Positions 40,641 through 50,630 of a stretch of 64,000 nucleotides of DNA are shown here, piece after piece. The stretch is from NCBI GenBank assembly GCA_026168455.1, contig CM047426.1, positions 29,633,058-29,697,057 on the forward strand, written 5' to 3'. Position 1 is the first letter of the stretch; each line of letters starts with the position of its first letter. The DNA is from Theocolax elegans. Taxonomy: Eukaryota > Arthropoda > Insecta > Hymenoptera > Cerocephalidae. The notes beneath the pieces are model-generated. The model searched no databases, was not told the origin of the DNA, and saw nothing but the letters and a program-made list of their open reading frames with translations. The position numbers and the translations under genes are program-made.

Positions 40641-41340
40641 AAGAGAATAGGAGAAAAAAGGAAGCATAAATCAGAGAGAAAATTTTGGCCGACGAAACGC
40701 CTATAAAATTTGCATACATGCAAGCGCATGCATGCGCGGTAAACGCCACGCGATCCATGCAGATAGCCCAAAGACGGGGAGCCCTCGAAGAGGACGGGAA
40801 ACCGCGAGGAGCGGAGAGGAGAGGAGAGGTGAGGAGCGAGGGAGGGAGGGAGGGAAAGAGAGAGAGAGAGAGAGAGAGAAGGCGCGCGGACTCGCGCAAC
40901 CCCCGATCCGAGGAAGGGTAGTTCGCGGTCCGCGGAAGGAGGTACGGTGGGCGTACGGCGAAAAACACGTCGCGCGACAGAGATAGAGCAAAAGAGAGAG
41001 AGAGAGGGAGTGAGGGAGAGATAGAGAGAGAGGGCGCTCGGTTGGTAGAGGGGAGAGAGAGGCGTCGCGGCGCCGTCGAGGGAGGGAAGAGACACGAAGC
41101 GAGCGAGAGAGAAAGATAGACCGCGTGATGCCGGGGGTCTCGACACGCTTAAGGAGCTCCACAGAGGGGGGAGCGGAGAACGGGAGAGCGTGGAGTCGGG
41201 TAGGGGCGAGGGGCGAGGGGCGAGGGGTGGAGGAGGGAGGAGGGAGGGGGGGGTACCCGAGGAGGGGCGCCTAACGTCACCGGCGCATTCACTCACCGGC
41301 CGTCGCCGACTAAGGCCGCACACGCAACCCTCCATGCACG
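40641..41340. other. CpG/polypurine island upstream of a possible start site
   Basis: Purine-rich + strand with GA tracts (40856-40880 and 40989-41032) and G-rich repeats. The long open frame on the opposite strand is Ser/Leu/Pro-rich from CT-type composition and is not regarded as a gene. Confidence 0.5.
41203..41227 (+). repeat. Perfect G-quadruplex motif
   Basis: Four G4 runs are separated by identical CGA loops (a 7-bp tandem unit). This meets the canonical intramolecular quadruplex pattern. Confidence 0.9.
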
Positions 41341-41372
41341 GTTAGTTCTCTCTCGTCAACTCGAGAACGTCT

Positions 41373-42039
41373 TCAGTCCCCCACCTCTTTTCGTTTTCCA
41401 AAATTCCAAAGGCCACTCCTCGATATTTCGGCATCCCGCCCTCCTCGCTTACCCCAACAAACAGTTCGCGCGTGATCTCGGAGCGCCATGTGCCTTGGAT
41501 CAGAGACGATCATAAACCGATCTTGAACTCGTTGCGCAACGTACTCTGGAACGTGAAGTGATACCTGCCTGCTCAGGAACGTGTGCGAGTGTTCGTTTAT
41601 CTCGGTTATCGTTTTATCCGCGTTACGTTATACGTTATTGCATCGTTTTATTTTAGTTGTTATGCTTTTACTGGTAATTGGTGATCTCAAAGAAAAAAAA
41701 GTGATAATATTGAAGCACAGTCGGACCGGGAGTATTCCTCGTGAGGTGTGAGGATGATACATGCGCTACTTATGTGTTTATCGATGCAGCTGATTACAGT
41801 GAGTTCGGGTTATTTGCACACTTGACGCGCAATTTATATACCTTCGCCGAATGGGACATTGCCTCTAGATTATATCTATCTATGTATGTATCTTGGAAAT
41901 TTGTCTCAATGGAAATTCATAGCCCTCGATCGGTTGATTGTTTTGATTATTCCCTGTTTACGTTGCATCGTATCTACTATTCCATTCTACCTTGTTGTAA
42001 ATGGTCGAACATTGATAACATTAATTTCTTTGACTCCCG
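41373..42039 (+). other. Possible noncoding 5' exon with TCAGT initiator and GTATGT donor
   Basis: TCAGT at 41373-41377 matches the arthropod initiator and follows a CpG/GA-rich island. A donor-like CCCG|GTATGT lies at 42040. Like the 36.9-37.6 kb segment, it could be an alternative 5' exon of the BTB-psq gene, 4 kb upstream of its first coding exon. The frame at 41741-42055 has no family features. Confidence 0.3.
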
Positions 42040-42055
42040 GTATGTAAACTACTAG

Positions 42056-42700
42056 TTTTAATCATTCATTATTCGTACATGTTTTTCTTTGCTATTTCAT
42101 TCAACTAGTCTTATTATATTAAATACTCGTATCATTCCTTATTGATGCTTTTGCGCTGATAGTATGATTAATAAACGTATAATTAGTTGTTAAATGCTAC
42201 ATACGTGTTCATTAAATATGCACAAAATCAGTGCTTTTCTAATTAATATTAAAAAATATTTGTAAACCGCACGCGCTCTTCGATTAAATTTATAAATATT
42301 GTATAATAATAATAATAACTAGACAATGAATTATTGAATAAAGTACAAAACTTACATTTATTTGCGATTGGAAATTGTGATTAATTGCTTCTGTTAATAC
42401 CATCCATTCTATTACAATTTAGTATGTACATGACAAGCCTGCTTTAATGTGTTATCTTACAGATTGCATATATTTTTTACACGCGTTACGCCATAATTAA
42501 ATATTTTTTACAACGTTAGTGAATAAATGTAATCTTAATTAACGATTGTACATTTTATTAATTGGCATTACCTAGTTTATTCAAAATCTGCGGTATATTA
42601 ATTAAATAAGTAAATGAATTAAAGAACTTACAACAGTGAAAATGAACGACACGTAATACAGATCCAATGTATAAAGGAAACTATTTTCGATGCGAGGGAA
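42056..42700. other. AT-rich noncoding DNA
   Basis: Nothing supportable is visible. Confidence 0.6.
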
Positions 42701-44100
42701 AAGATCAGCTGATCATCCGTAAGGGGAGTGTGTAGGTGAAGCTCCTTCACACGGACGCACACATACGTATGCTGGGGCTGGTTTTCGTTTTCGCGCGCAC
42801 TTGAACGTGATCCGGACGCTCCACGTGACACGCGTGGGCGCCTTTTTCCCTGTCGAATGTATCGCGTTTCCTACGGAAAAAGGGCAAATCGTAAAAAAAC
42901 CGAGTAGGTATCATAGTAGGTGGATCATATTTCCCGATCTCGACGAGCATTGTCTCATTTGACGCAAGTGATTTTCGCGAGTTGTAGCTATCGAAGGGTC
43001 GAGATGACATTGTCTGTATTCGGAGATATACACTGCGGAAAGATGAAATTAATGCACGAGCAGTCTTTTATTATGACGGAGATATTGCCGCGAGAAAAAT
43101 TCGAAATATCGCGTTTCACATATCGACTATATCGCTTTTTTATACCTTTAACCCATGTCAAGAGGCTATGTTATCAGTTGAATTTAAGATATCCTTACCC
43201 AATATGTATTATTTAGATCGTATATTATATATATATATGTATATATAAATATTTGTTTATTAATTATAGTTATCGTTTTATAACTTAATTAAATGTATAC
43301 ATATGCATAGTTTCTCGTTACGTTTTAATTTTCAGCTTGACAATATTGGTTTAAGCATGAAAATTTAATCAAAAGCAGACGAGCGTATAGTCCTAGTCAG
43401 ACGCGGCACATCGAATAAAAGATAGCTATAAAATCCATTAATTAAAAAAATATGCGTTAAATAATTTTGACCAAGCGTATGTACGGAACGAGCCGTAATA
43501 TATCGAAAAATCCGAACAAAGTGACGTGTTTTTTCTCCCCAAATCGCAGGTGAAACTTTTATTCGGTTCATGTTTATCTATTATCTGAGCAGGCTGGCGT
43601 TAACGAGCGCGGAACTTCATTAAATTCGTCGAAAAAGAGAAGGAAAATTCTCTGCGTACTCGCGTCTCTGCCCCTCTCTATCTCTCTTTCTCTCTCACTC
43701 CACCCACCTCCTGCCGCCCTCCGATTGAATTTGCAATGCCCAAAGGCTTTAACTCGAACGAAAATTCCTGCGCACTCTCAAAAGCTCACTCGTTCCCTCA
43801 CTACGAAAGCTCGCAATTGAGGCTCGGCTTACGAAATTAACGACGGTATGCTCACTTTTAAGGCTCGACCTTATGTGCGTCATGCGCGCGACAAACAAGT
43901 ACAGGGGCTCGTTTGACTCCTCGCGGCTTTTTTCCTCCTCTGACGCGCGTATACGTACACGTGTCAGTTTGACAACAAAGTTCGCCGAGTGAGTCCGGCG
44001 CGCGAGGATCAGCTCGACTGGTTTGTCGAACGCCTCGGGCTTCTACCGGTAATTTTTTTTCATCCGAAAAAAATGGATCTTTACAGGTCGAAGCCATAAA
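42701..44100. other. GC-richer patches, no supported gene
   Basis: Two patches (42700-43110 and 43600-44090) contain a short CT tract and weak frames only. Confidence 0.45.
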
Positions 44101-45944
44101 TTTTCAATTTTTCTTTTCATATTTTGATTCGTGCAACTTTATTTTTTATGTCACCGTCAATCGTTAAATTCAGGGCTCCTTCGATAGAAACGCTATTATC
44201 GCTGCATAAAAACATGACTGTAAATGATATTTGCATATTTGTCTAGTTGTCATATTTGATAATATTTGTAAATATATATTAGAAATCTTTTATTGTTATA
44301 ATTTAATTACTGATATACAGTTTCAACTATAGATGTTTTAACTAATTCAAAAAGTAATATTTTTAATTTACTATATTTTGTGATTTACGATAATAAGTAT
44401 ATATAAATATTTTTTTTAATTTACAAAGAAACACGGTATTTGATTACGCTGAACTTAATGAATGCATGTATGCTGCTGAATTGGAGGAATGTATCGCGAA
44501 ATTCGTTGATAGAGGAATAAGAAGTCTGTGAGTGAGAAGTCGATAGGATTTTTCGAAGAACGACAGTTAACTTGTGGAAATAGGTTGTTTAACAAATTGG
44601 ACGTTTACATAAATTACGGCACCGGCTAAATTGCATTTGCGACATACGTAGGATAGAAGTATAGGCGTGTGAAAGAAATTCCTTTGCGCCGCATAAAGCG
44701 TTTCGCGAAAATGTCAAACGTATACGGAATATTTCGCTAAATATTCAAAATATGTCTTACGCTATGTTGTAATTTAAATTGTAAATATCGCGCAATGAAA
44801 TTTTATCTCCTTGAGTGTAATTTAACGGATTATCTTTAGTTTTATCAATTTCAATTGTATTTAAACTATTTCTCGATTCGCGTAGTATAAAAAAAACATA
44901 AATATAGGCTGTTTGCAGCGATTCAAAAAAAGAAAAAAAGAAAGCTATATAACTTATCAAATCTAACGTAATGAAATATGTCGACGATTATCTTATCGTA
45001 TATTCTGAAAATCGTGGAGTTTGCGAACTTGTCCGCGAGAACGATTGCTCAAGTTTTGCCACGATGAAACGACGGCGGCGGCTGCGATCGACGCTCAACT
45101 CCTCTCCCGTTGCAGAAGCAATATTTCCCCCTATATACCAGCGAGGGGATACGCGTTCTCGCTTTCACTCTACGTGTACTTTCGAGCGACGATTCGCGCT
45201 CCCGCGAAAATTGACACTTTCCGCGCCTGTAATTACGATCCGTTAAATCATTAAAGCAATAGTCGCTCGTAACGCGTGCGCTCCAGTCTATTGTTGCAAA
45301 GCAATGCGCACGTGTGCGAAAACCGCTTCTACGTTTCCTGTTAAAGGTTTTACGCGTTTCTCTGGCCTAACGCATTTCTCTGGTGCAAGGAAACGTTATC
45401 CTGAATATTGATTATCGAATGATTCAGCTGAACTATATTTAGGATTTCATTTTTCCTTTGTTCAAGCAATTCCTAGTATCTTCCCTTAATTTTACAATAT
45501 TGCGTCAAGAATATAGTGTAACTTTAACCTCTATACTCATAACAGTATTTAGTACAAATATTTATACAACAATTTTTGAAAAGGATAATAATTTCGTAAT
45601 TAAAACGATTATTGGATTTTTTCACTTCTTGTTTAACTTAGATCAAAGTTGATTAATTAATATTTTATAGTTGGTTGATCCATTTAATTAAACTACACTT
45701 ATACATTCGTCTTTAAAATTTTCTGTATTTTTGAAATATTCATAATTACTCTTAGAAAAACCTTAAATTCTAGTATCCAAATTGCCAAGTCCTTTAATCA
45801 TCATCCCTGCCTGAATAATATAAATATACTATTACTTGCCATTACTTTAATTTTTGAACCTGAAATCACCACTGAATCTTATAAGTATTATATACACAAA
45901 AGATTGTTCGAAAAATACGAATGAGAACAACAAACTTGATTACA
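44101..45944. other. Noncoding DNA before the BTB-psq exon
   Basis: AT-rich except for a CpG-rich patch at 45000-45400. No exon is recognised. Confidence 0.5.
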
Positions 45945-46171
45945 GAAAATCAGCGAAGATCGTGAACGAGCTGAAGAGGAAAAATCAGAAGAAGCTAAAA
46001 GCGCGTAGCTTTGGCTTATAAATCCGGTCAGTTGCATGGAAGTGCAAAGGGGGAGCGAGATAAAGGGTAACGCGAGGACAGGTGGCGGAGTACGGAGGTG
46101 GTATCGCGGCTAGCAGCGCGCGCACCTAGTGGAGCTACAACGAGCATCAGGACGCCAGGGGCGGTTGAACG
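45945..46171 (+). promoter_or_regulatory. 5' UTR or proximal promoter of the BTB-psq gene
   Basis: This GC-richer stretch lies immediately before the start codon. It may be the 5' part of an internal exon, since an acceptor-like ttgattacag ends at 45944. Alternatively it may contain its own start site: a TCAGTTG initiator-like motif lies at 46028-46034, and TATAAA at 46017-46022 is only about 13 bp before it, closer than a normal TATA box. The two models are mutually exclusive for a given transcript, and the sequence does not decide between them. Confidence 0.45.
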
Positions 46172-48196
46172 ATGTCGAGTGCTGCGGAGAGTCCGGACGG
46201 GATGGCCCTCCAGTCCCACTACTCGCTCAGATGGAACAATCACCAGACGCACATATTGCAGGCGTTTGAGGCTCTCCTACACGCCGAAATACTCGTCGAC
46301 GTGACCCTCGTGTGCGCCGAGACAAGCCTCAGGGCTCATAAGGTCGTTCTTAGCGTATGCAGGTAAGCTACCATTTATTTCCTTCTGTTTCCCTCGACTT
46401 ATTTACATATATCTTACATTTTCCTATTGTGACAAGGGAACCGAATTGTATTCAACTAGTTTCTTTCCAATGGCTATCTTAATACCATAAACATTTTCTA
46501 TACATTCATATATTTTTTCAGATATCACATGGTATACATTGTACATTTTTTATTGCTTTTTTTCTTTTTTATAAGATTGATTTTTACAAATTTGAAACAT
46601 TTCCTATTTGAAATAAAATACTTATTTGAAATAAGAATTTTACTGTTTCAAAGTATATAACATAATTGAATAAGTAAACATGAGTAATATATATATGTTA
46701 TGTATATTTAAAATATAATGCATGTTTTCAATCATTATTATTTCATTGTTTAACATAAAACATAACACAGAAAAATATTGTTACCGAAAGTGTAACTCTG
46801 TATTCTAGTACCCAAATATGAAAAAATCCATATAAAATTCAATCTCATAGCCTGTTTGACGAAAGTTATACGCACTTAATGAAAAATTGTGAAAAAATAT
46901 GCTTCAGTTAAATCGCTGATACTCAGAAACAATTACAGGTAGACACTCAAAATTAGATTTTTTAAAACTTTGAGATCAAATAGATACGACTAAAAAAAAG
47001 AAGCTCCAATCTCTTAATTTAGTCAAACGTTATGGAAGAAAAAAAATTTATGAACTTTTCAGACAAAAAAAACTAGAAAATAGTTCTCAAAGTTATTACA
47101 GAATTCGTAACCTGGAGGGTGATACTTCTCCTTGTTAGTATGTAATGCACGAGTAATATTTTTATATAAACTGCATATTTAACATGAATCTCACACGGAG
47201 AGAATTTTTTTATAACTTTTTCTGCGAAAACACGGTAAACTTGGAATATTTGATTAACAACTTAAAATTTAGACAGCACGGTAAAAATTATAACAATTTT
47301 TCATTACAAATATTATGATTTTTTTGGTTAATATTTCTCGGATAACTAATCAAATATCCCAGGTTTAGTGTATCATCGCGATAATTTTTATTAAACAATT
47401 CTCTCCTACATTTCTTCTGTTTTTAAGTTTAATATAACTATTTAAAATAAAAATGATGAAGCTCATATTAAAAGTAAATTAAACGGAATTTTGTTGACAG
47501 CCCCTTTTTTGAGCGGATCTTCGCAGAGCATCCGTGCAAGCATCCTGTGATCGTACTAAAGGATTTCCCAGGCCGTGAGATTGCAGCCCTCATCGACTTT
47601 ATGTACCGAGGCGAAGTACGCGTAGGCCGCGAAGACCTTCCAGGGCTGATGCACGCAGCCGAAAGTCTACAAATCAGGGGTTTGGCCTCCTCGGAACCGC
47701 GACCGGCCAGTCCTCCCGAGACCCCAACCACCGACCTGCTCATGGGTGAACCCTCAACGCCCGAGGGTGCCAGGCAATCGATGCTCATGGACGGTGTCAC
47801 CCACGATGAGGACGACGAGAACGCGTCGGATAACGGCGTTGTTCCAAGTATCAATGCCGCAACGACGATACCCCTGATACCCAGGGACTCTATCTTCCCC
47901 AGGGACCACAGACTGCCGCACATGAGTCACCTCAATTTTAACCTCAGGGAGCTCCGAGAAACGTGCAGTTCGCCCCTGATGCCCAGACGGAAGCAGGCTA
48001 GGCCAAGGAGAAGATCGGGCGAGATGGTGCCTCAGGATCTCAGCAGGCCGCACCCACCGCCTAGCTTGAGTCCGCCCAGTGCGGGTCTCAATCTCACCAG
48101 TAACGGTCAGCAGCAACAGCAGCACCACCATCACCAGCAACAACAACAGCAGCAACAACAGCAGCAGCAGCAACAACAACAACAGCAACAACAATC

Positions 48197-48227
<31 letters not shown>

Positions 48228-49586
48228 ACTGAACAGCAACAGCAACGGCAACAGCAGCCGCCACGACAGCGCTCGCCGTCGAGTCACCATCCTCAGCAGA
48301 GTCCACCAGAAGAGATGGCGGAAAATCTATCGATGAAGAGAGAACCCAAACGCTCGCTCTCGCCGTCAACCTCGGTCGAACAAATGGTCAAATCCGAGAG
48401 TGAAGCGGCCAGCAGTCCAAGAGGCTCGCCCCAAACGGGTACCAGCCTCCACCCGGACGCATCGTTCTCGGATTTGCCCGCGGCCGGTCTCACAGCCATG
48501 TCAGCGATGTCGCTGACCCCACCCCACCATCACAGTAGTGAGTACCTGACGAGTCTCGGACAGTTCGCGGCGCAGTGGCTGCCGCCGAACCACCAGAATC
48601 ACATGACCAGTGGTAGCGCGCATCCTCGACACCCGCGCGACGAAAGCCCGCACGGCAAGCCACCTGGGAGTGGCTACCCTTACCAACAGAGCGAGTCACC
48701 TCTCGCGCCCAGATCCGCGTTCCCCATTGACGGAATGACGCCTCTGGGCGGTGCCGCGGGGCTTTTTCCGCACGGCGGGCCACTCGATCTCCACGACAGC
48801 TTCAAACCCGAGAGCTTTCACGGGCTGTTCGTAGGCGCGAGCCTCGGTCACCACCACCCCACCAAGAAGTCGAAGAAGCACAGGGGCGACGGTCTGCCTC
48901 GGCGCTGGAGCGATCACTCCAGAGGTTTACCGGTGTGTCGGCCCAAGGGCCAGCACAGCGCTCCGAGGGGAGGACCACCTCGTTCCTGGACGAACGCTGA
49001 CCTGACCGAGGCGCTCACCATGGTCTGGAACAAGAAGATGACGACGTCGCAAGCGAGCCGCGTCTACGGGATACCGTACAACAGTCTCCTCATGTACGTC
49101 AGGGGCAAGTACGGAAAGAGTCTGAAGCTCGAGCAGCTGAGGAGGGACTGCACCGCGGGCGAGGTAATGAACTCGCTGAACAACAATGTCAAGCCGATCG
49201 AGCCACCGCCGAGCTCGAGGTTACCGGGGCTGACGGGGCTGCCGCATCCTGGCGAGACCGAGGCTAATTTCGCGCACCACCCGCTGCTGAGTGGTGGCCT
49301 CGCCCAGGGCTTCTTCCCCGATTTCGCCAACTTCCCGGTCCCGGTAAACATGGTCCACCTGCTCCCGCCCAGTGAGCAGAAGGCGTTCGAGCCCCCCACG
49401 AATCCTCAGCCGGGGAACAATAGCGCGAGCAACGGACACCCCGCGATCCGCGCTGAGGATGTGATGATGAGCAGGAGCAGGAGTCCCTCGCCGATCAACG
49501 TCGCCGGGGCTGGGCTGCACGAAGGCATGATGCCACCTTCGGCCCAATCCGCTCCTGCGTTACTGCAACAGAATGGATCCGACTGA
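46172..49586 (+). CDS. lov: BTB/POZ and pipsqueak-domain transcription factor, jim lovell (lov/Tkr)-like, two coding exons
   Basis: Two coding exons, 46172-46362 and 47501-49586, join with consensus CAG|GTAAGC and GACAG|C sites in phase 2 (split serine codon, residue 64) to give 758 residues. The start is bracketed by an in-frame TGA at 46166-46168. ATG 46172 is first, but ATG 46202 (residue 11) has the better Kozak context (gggATGg). Domains: BTB/POZ about 17-125 with the insect BTB signature SLRWNNHQ, VDVTLVC, RAHKVVLS, SPFF and FMYRGEV; acidic DEDDE 166-170; basic NLS-like stretch 224-238 (MPRRKQARPRRRSGE); PQDLS CtBP-type motif 241-245; Q/H tract 267-316; ENLSMK 338-343; pipsqueak helix-turn-helix 558-614 (KKMTTSQASRVYGIPYNSLL, then RGKYGKS). 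BTB domains dimerise and psq domains bind DNA, so a nuclear regulator is expected. The BTB wording and the basic stretch best match what I recall of lov/Tkr. Bab, Psq and Ribbon are relatives whose BTB signatures fit less well. The coding structure is secure (about 0.93); the ortholog name is moderate (about 0.65). Confidence 0.9.
46363..47500 (+). other. Phase-2 intron splitting the BTB domain
   Basis: This 1138-bp AT-rich intron has donor GTAAGC at 46363 and acceptor TTGTTGACAG ending at 47500. It interrupts the codon for Ser64 within VLSVC-S-PFF. Joining the flanks restores an uninterrupted BTB domain, which is strong evidence for the splice. No open frame inside it looks coding. Confidence 0.9.
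48108..48257 (+). repeat. Coding polyglutamine/histidine tract (50 codons)
   Basis: Residues 267-316 of the BTB-psq protein are nearly all Gln, with a His4 block and single Ser, Thr, Glu and Arg interruptions. The Gln codons mix CAG and CAA, which tends to stabilise such tracts against slippage. Low-complexity Q/H tracts are common in insect transcription factors and vary in length between species. On the opposite strand the same DNA reads as poly-Leu or poly-Val, which is an artefact. Confidence 0.9.
48981..49151 (+). other. Pipsqueak (HTH_psq) DNA-binding domain coding segment
   Basis: This segment encodes residues 558-614. It opens RSWTNADLTEAL and contains the psq helix-turn-helix core TTSQASRVYGIPYNSLL, followed by a basic RGKYGKSLKLEQLRR tail. 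Only one psq repeat is present, unlike Pipsqueak itself, which has four. This supports the lov/Tkr-type assignment. Confidence 0.85.
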
Positions 49587-50630
49587 GGGACAACCAAGCC
49601 GAAGAAGAGGAGGAGAAAGAAGTGCTTCGACTCCGCCGGCTCTTCTCTCACAAGACTGAAATCGCACCGCCAGGGTAACAAGCACGACGACGTTCTTTCA
49701 CCCGAGACCCTGCTTTATTATTACTATTGATATTAGTTGTCGCTGTCGACTATTCACGTTGATACACCTGTTTATTATGTATTTCGTAAAACTTTCGTTA
49801 CTGCGTATGTTGCCGTGTTAATCTTTATATTCTGTATTTTTCCAAGTAGCCCTCGAAGATTGCGTTCCGCTTCGTCGGTCACTCGGCGGCTCACGGTATT
49901 CGTTTATTCGCGGCAGGCCACGTCGCGTTTCTCTCCGGCACTCGCGGAAATCGTCTCGCGTCGAGCGCACGCGTATCTTAGTCTTTGACGAAGCAATCGA
50001 ATTATACTCGAGACATTTTTTTAAATTTTATACAGTTTCTTACAGCTGCGATAACAACGCGAGACTATTTCCATGTAGCGAGGAGGAGCGCGACGTTGCC
50101 ATTACCGTGTCGTTTACGAGATTCGAACGTTATTTTCCCGAAATTTAGCTATTCGTCTCGATTACTATCTTTTATTTACCTTTTTAGTTTAACGCTCGCT
50201 AAGAGTCGTACGAAGCTCACACATCTCGCCCCGTCGTTCTTCTCCGTCGACTGCGTAATATATATATATAAAAGCGGTGCGAGGGTAGCTCCGATACCGA
50301 AACTTTCGTTATCCGTTTTGACTTGCAATCCTCTATTGAGGTCATCTCTCTCTCTGACTGACGTGTTTTTTACTAGGTTTTGACCGTGATACACGTGTTG
50401 TTTTAATCTTGTGCACCTCAGCATCATCGCTATTTTTTTAACACTTTTTACCGGTGCGAAAGTTTCGACGGAGCCTTTCTCGTGCCTTTTGAGCAAATCA
50501 TGCCGCCAACAACACATCGCACACTAAGCAGCTTCACTACATTAAACAATAAGACAGTTCCTGCTATGCTGAACCGATACCAAATAGTACACCCGTTAAA
50601 CTATCGAGGAGAATGTAATATGTGAATAAA
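49587..50630 (+). other. 3' UTR candidate of the BTB-psq gene with AATAAA
   Basis: The DNA after the TGA (49584-49586) is moderately GC-rich for about 900 bp and then becomes AT-rich, as expected for a 3' UTR. A canonical AATAAA lies at 50625-50630 and another at 51271-51276. Which site is used, or whether the UTR runs several kb further, cannot be told from sequence. Confidence 0.4.

Noticed and set aside
40481..41335. 284-codon open frame on the minus strand
   Set aside because: It is Ser/Leu/Pro-rich, arises from the GA/CT skew of the island, and overlaps other equally open frames. No domain or family feature is present.
16017..46022. Isolated TATAAA strings as promoters
   Set aside because: In AT-rich DNA these are frequent by chance. 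The one at 46017 is only 13 bp from the nearest initiator-like motif, so it was not called as a functional TATA box.
46172..46366. A 64-residue BTB fragment ending at an in-frame stop
   Set aside because: The stop lies within the intron. The CAG|GTAAGC donor at 46363 joins this exon to 47501.
47754..48369. Minus-strand frames with poly-Leu or poly-Val/Ala
   Set aside because: They are the complement of the CAG/CAA tract in the real gene.
47547..49586. Treating the large second exon as a complete protein starting at 47547
   Set aside because: That position is a GTG (Val80) inside the BTB domain. The upstream exon supplies the start and the rest of the domain.
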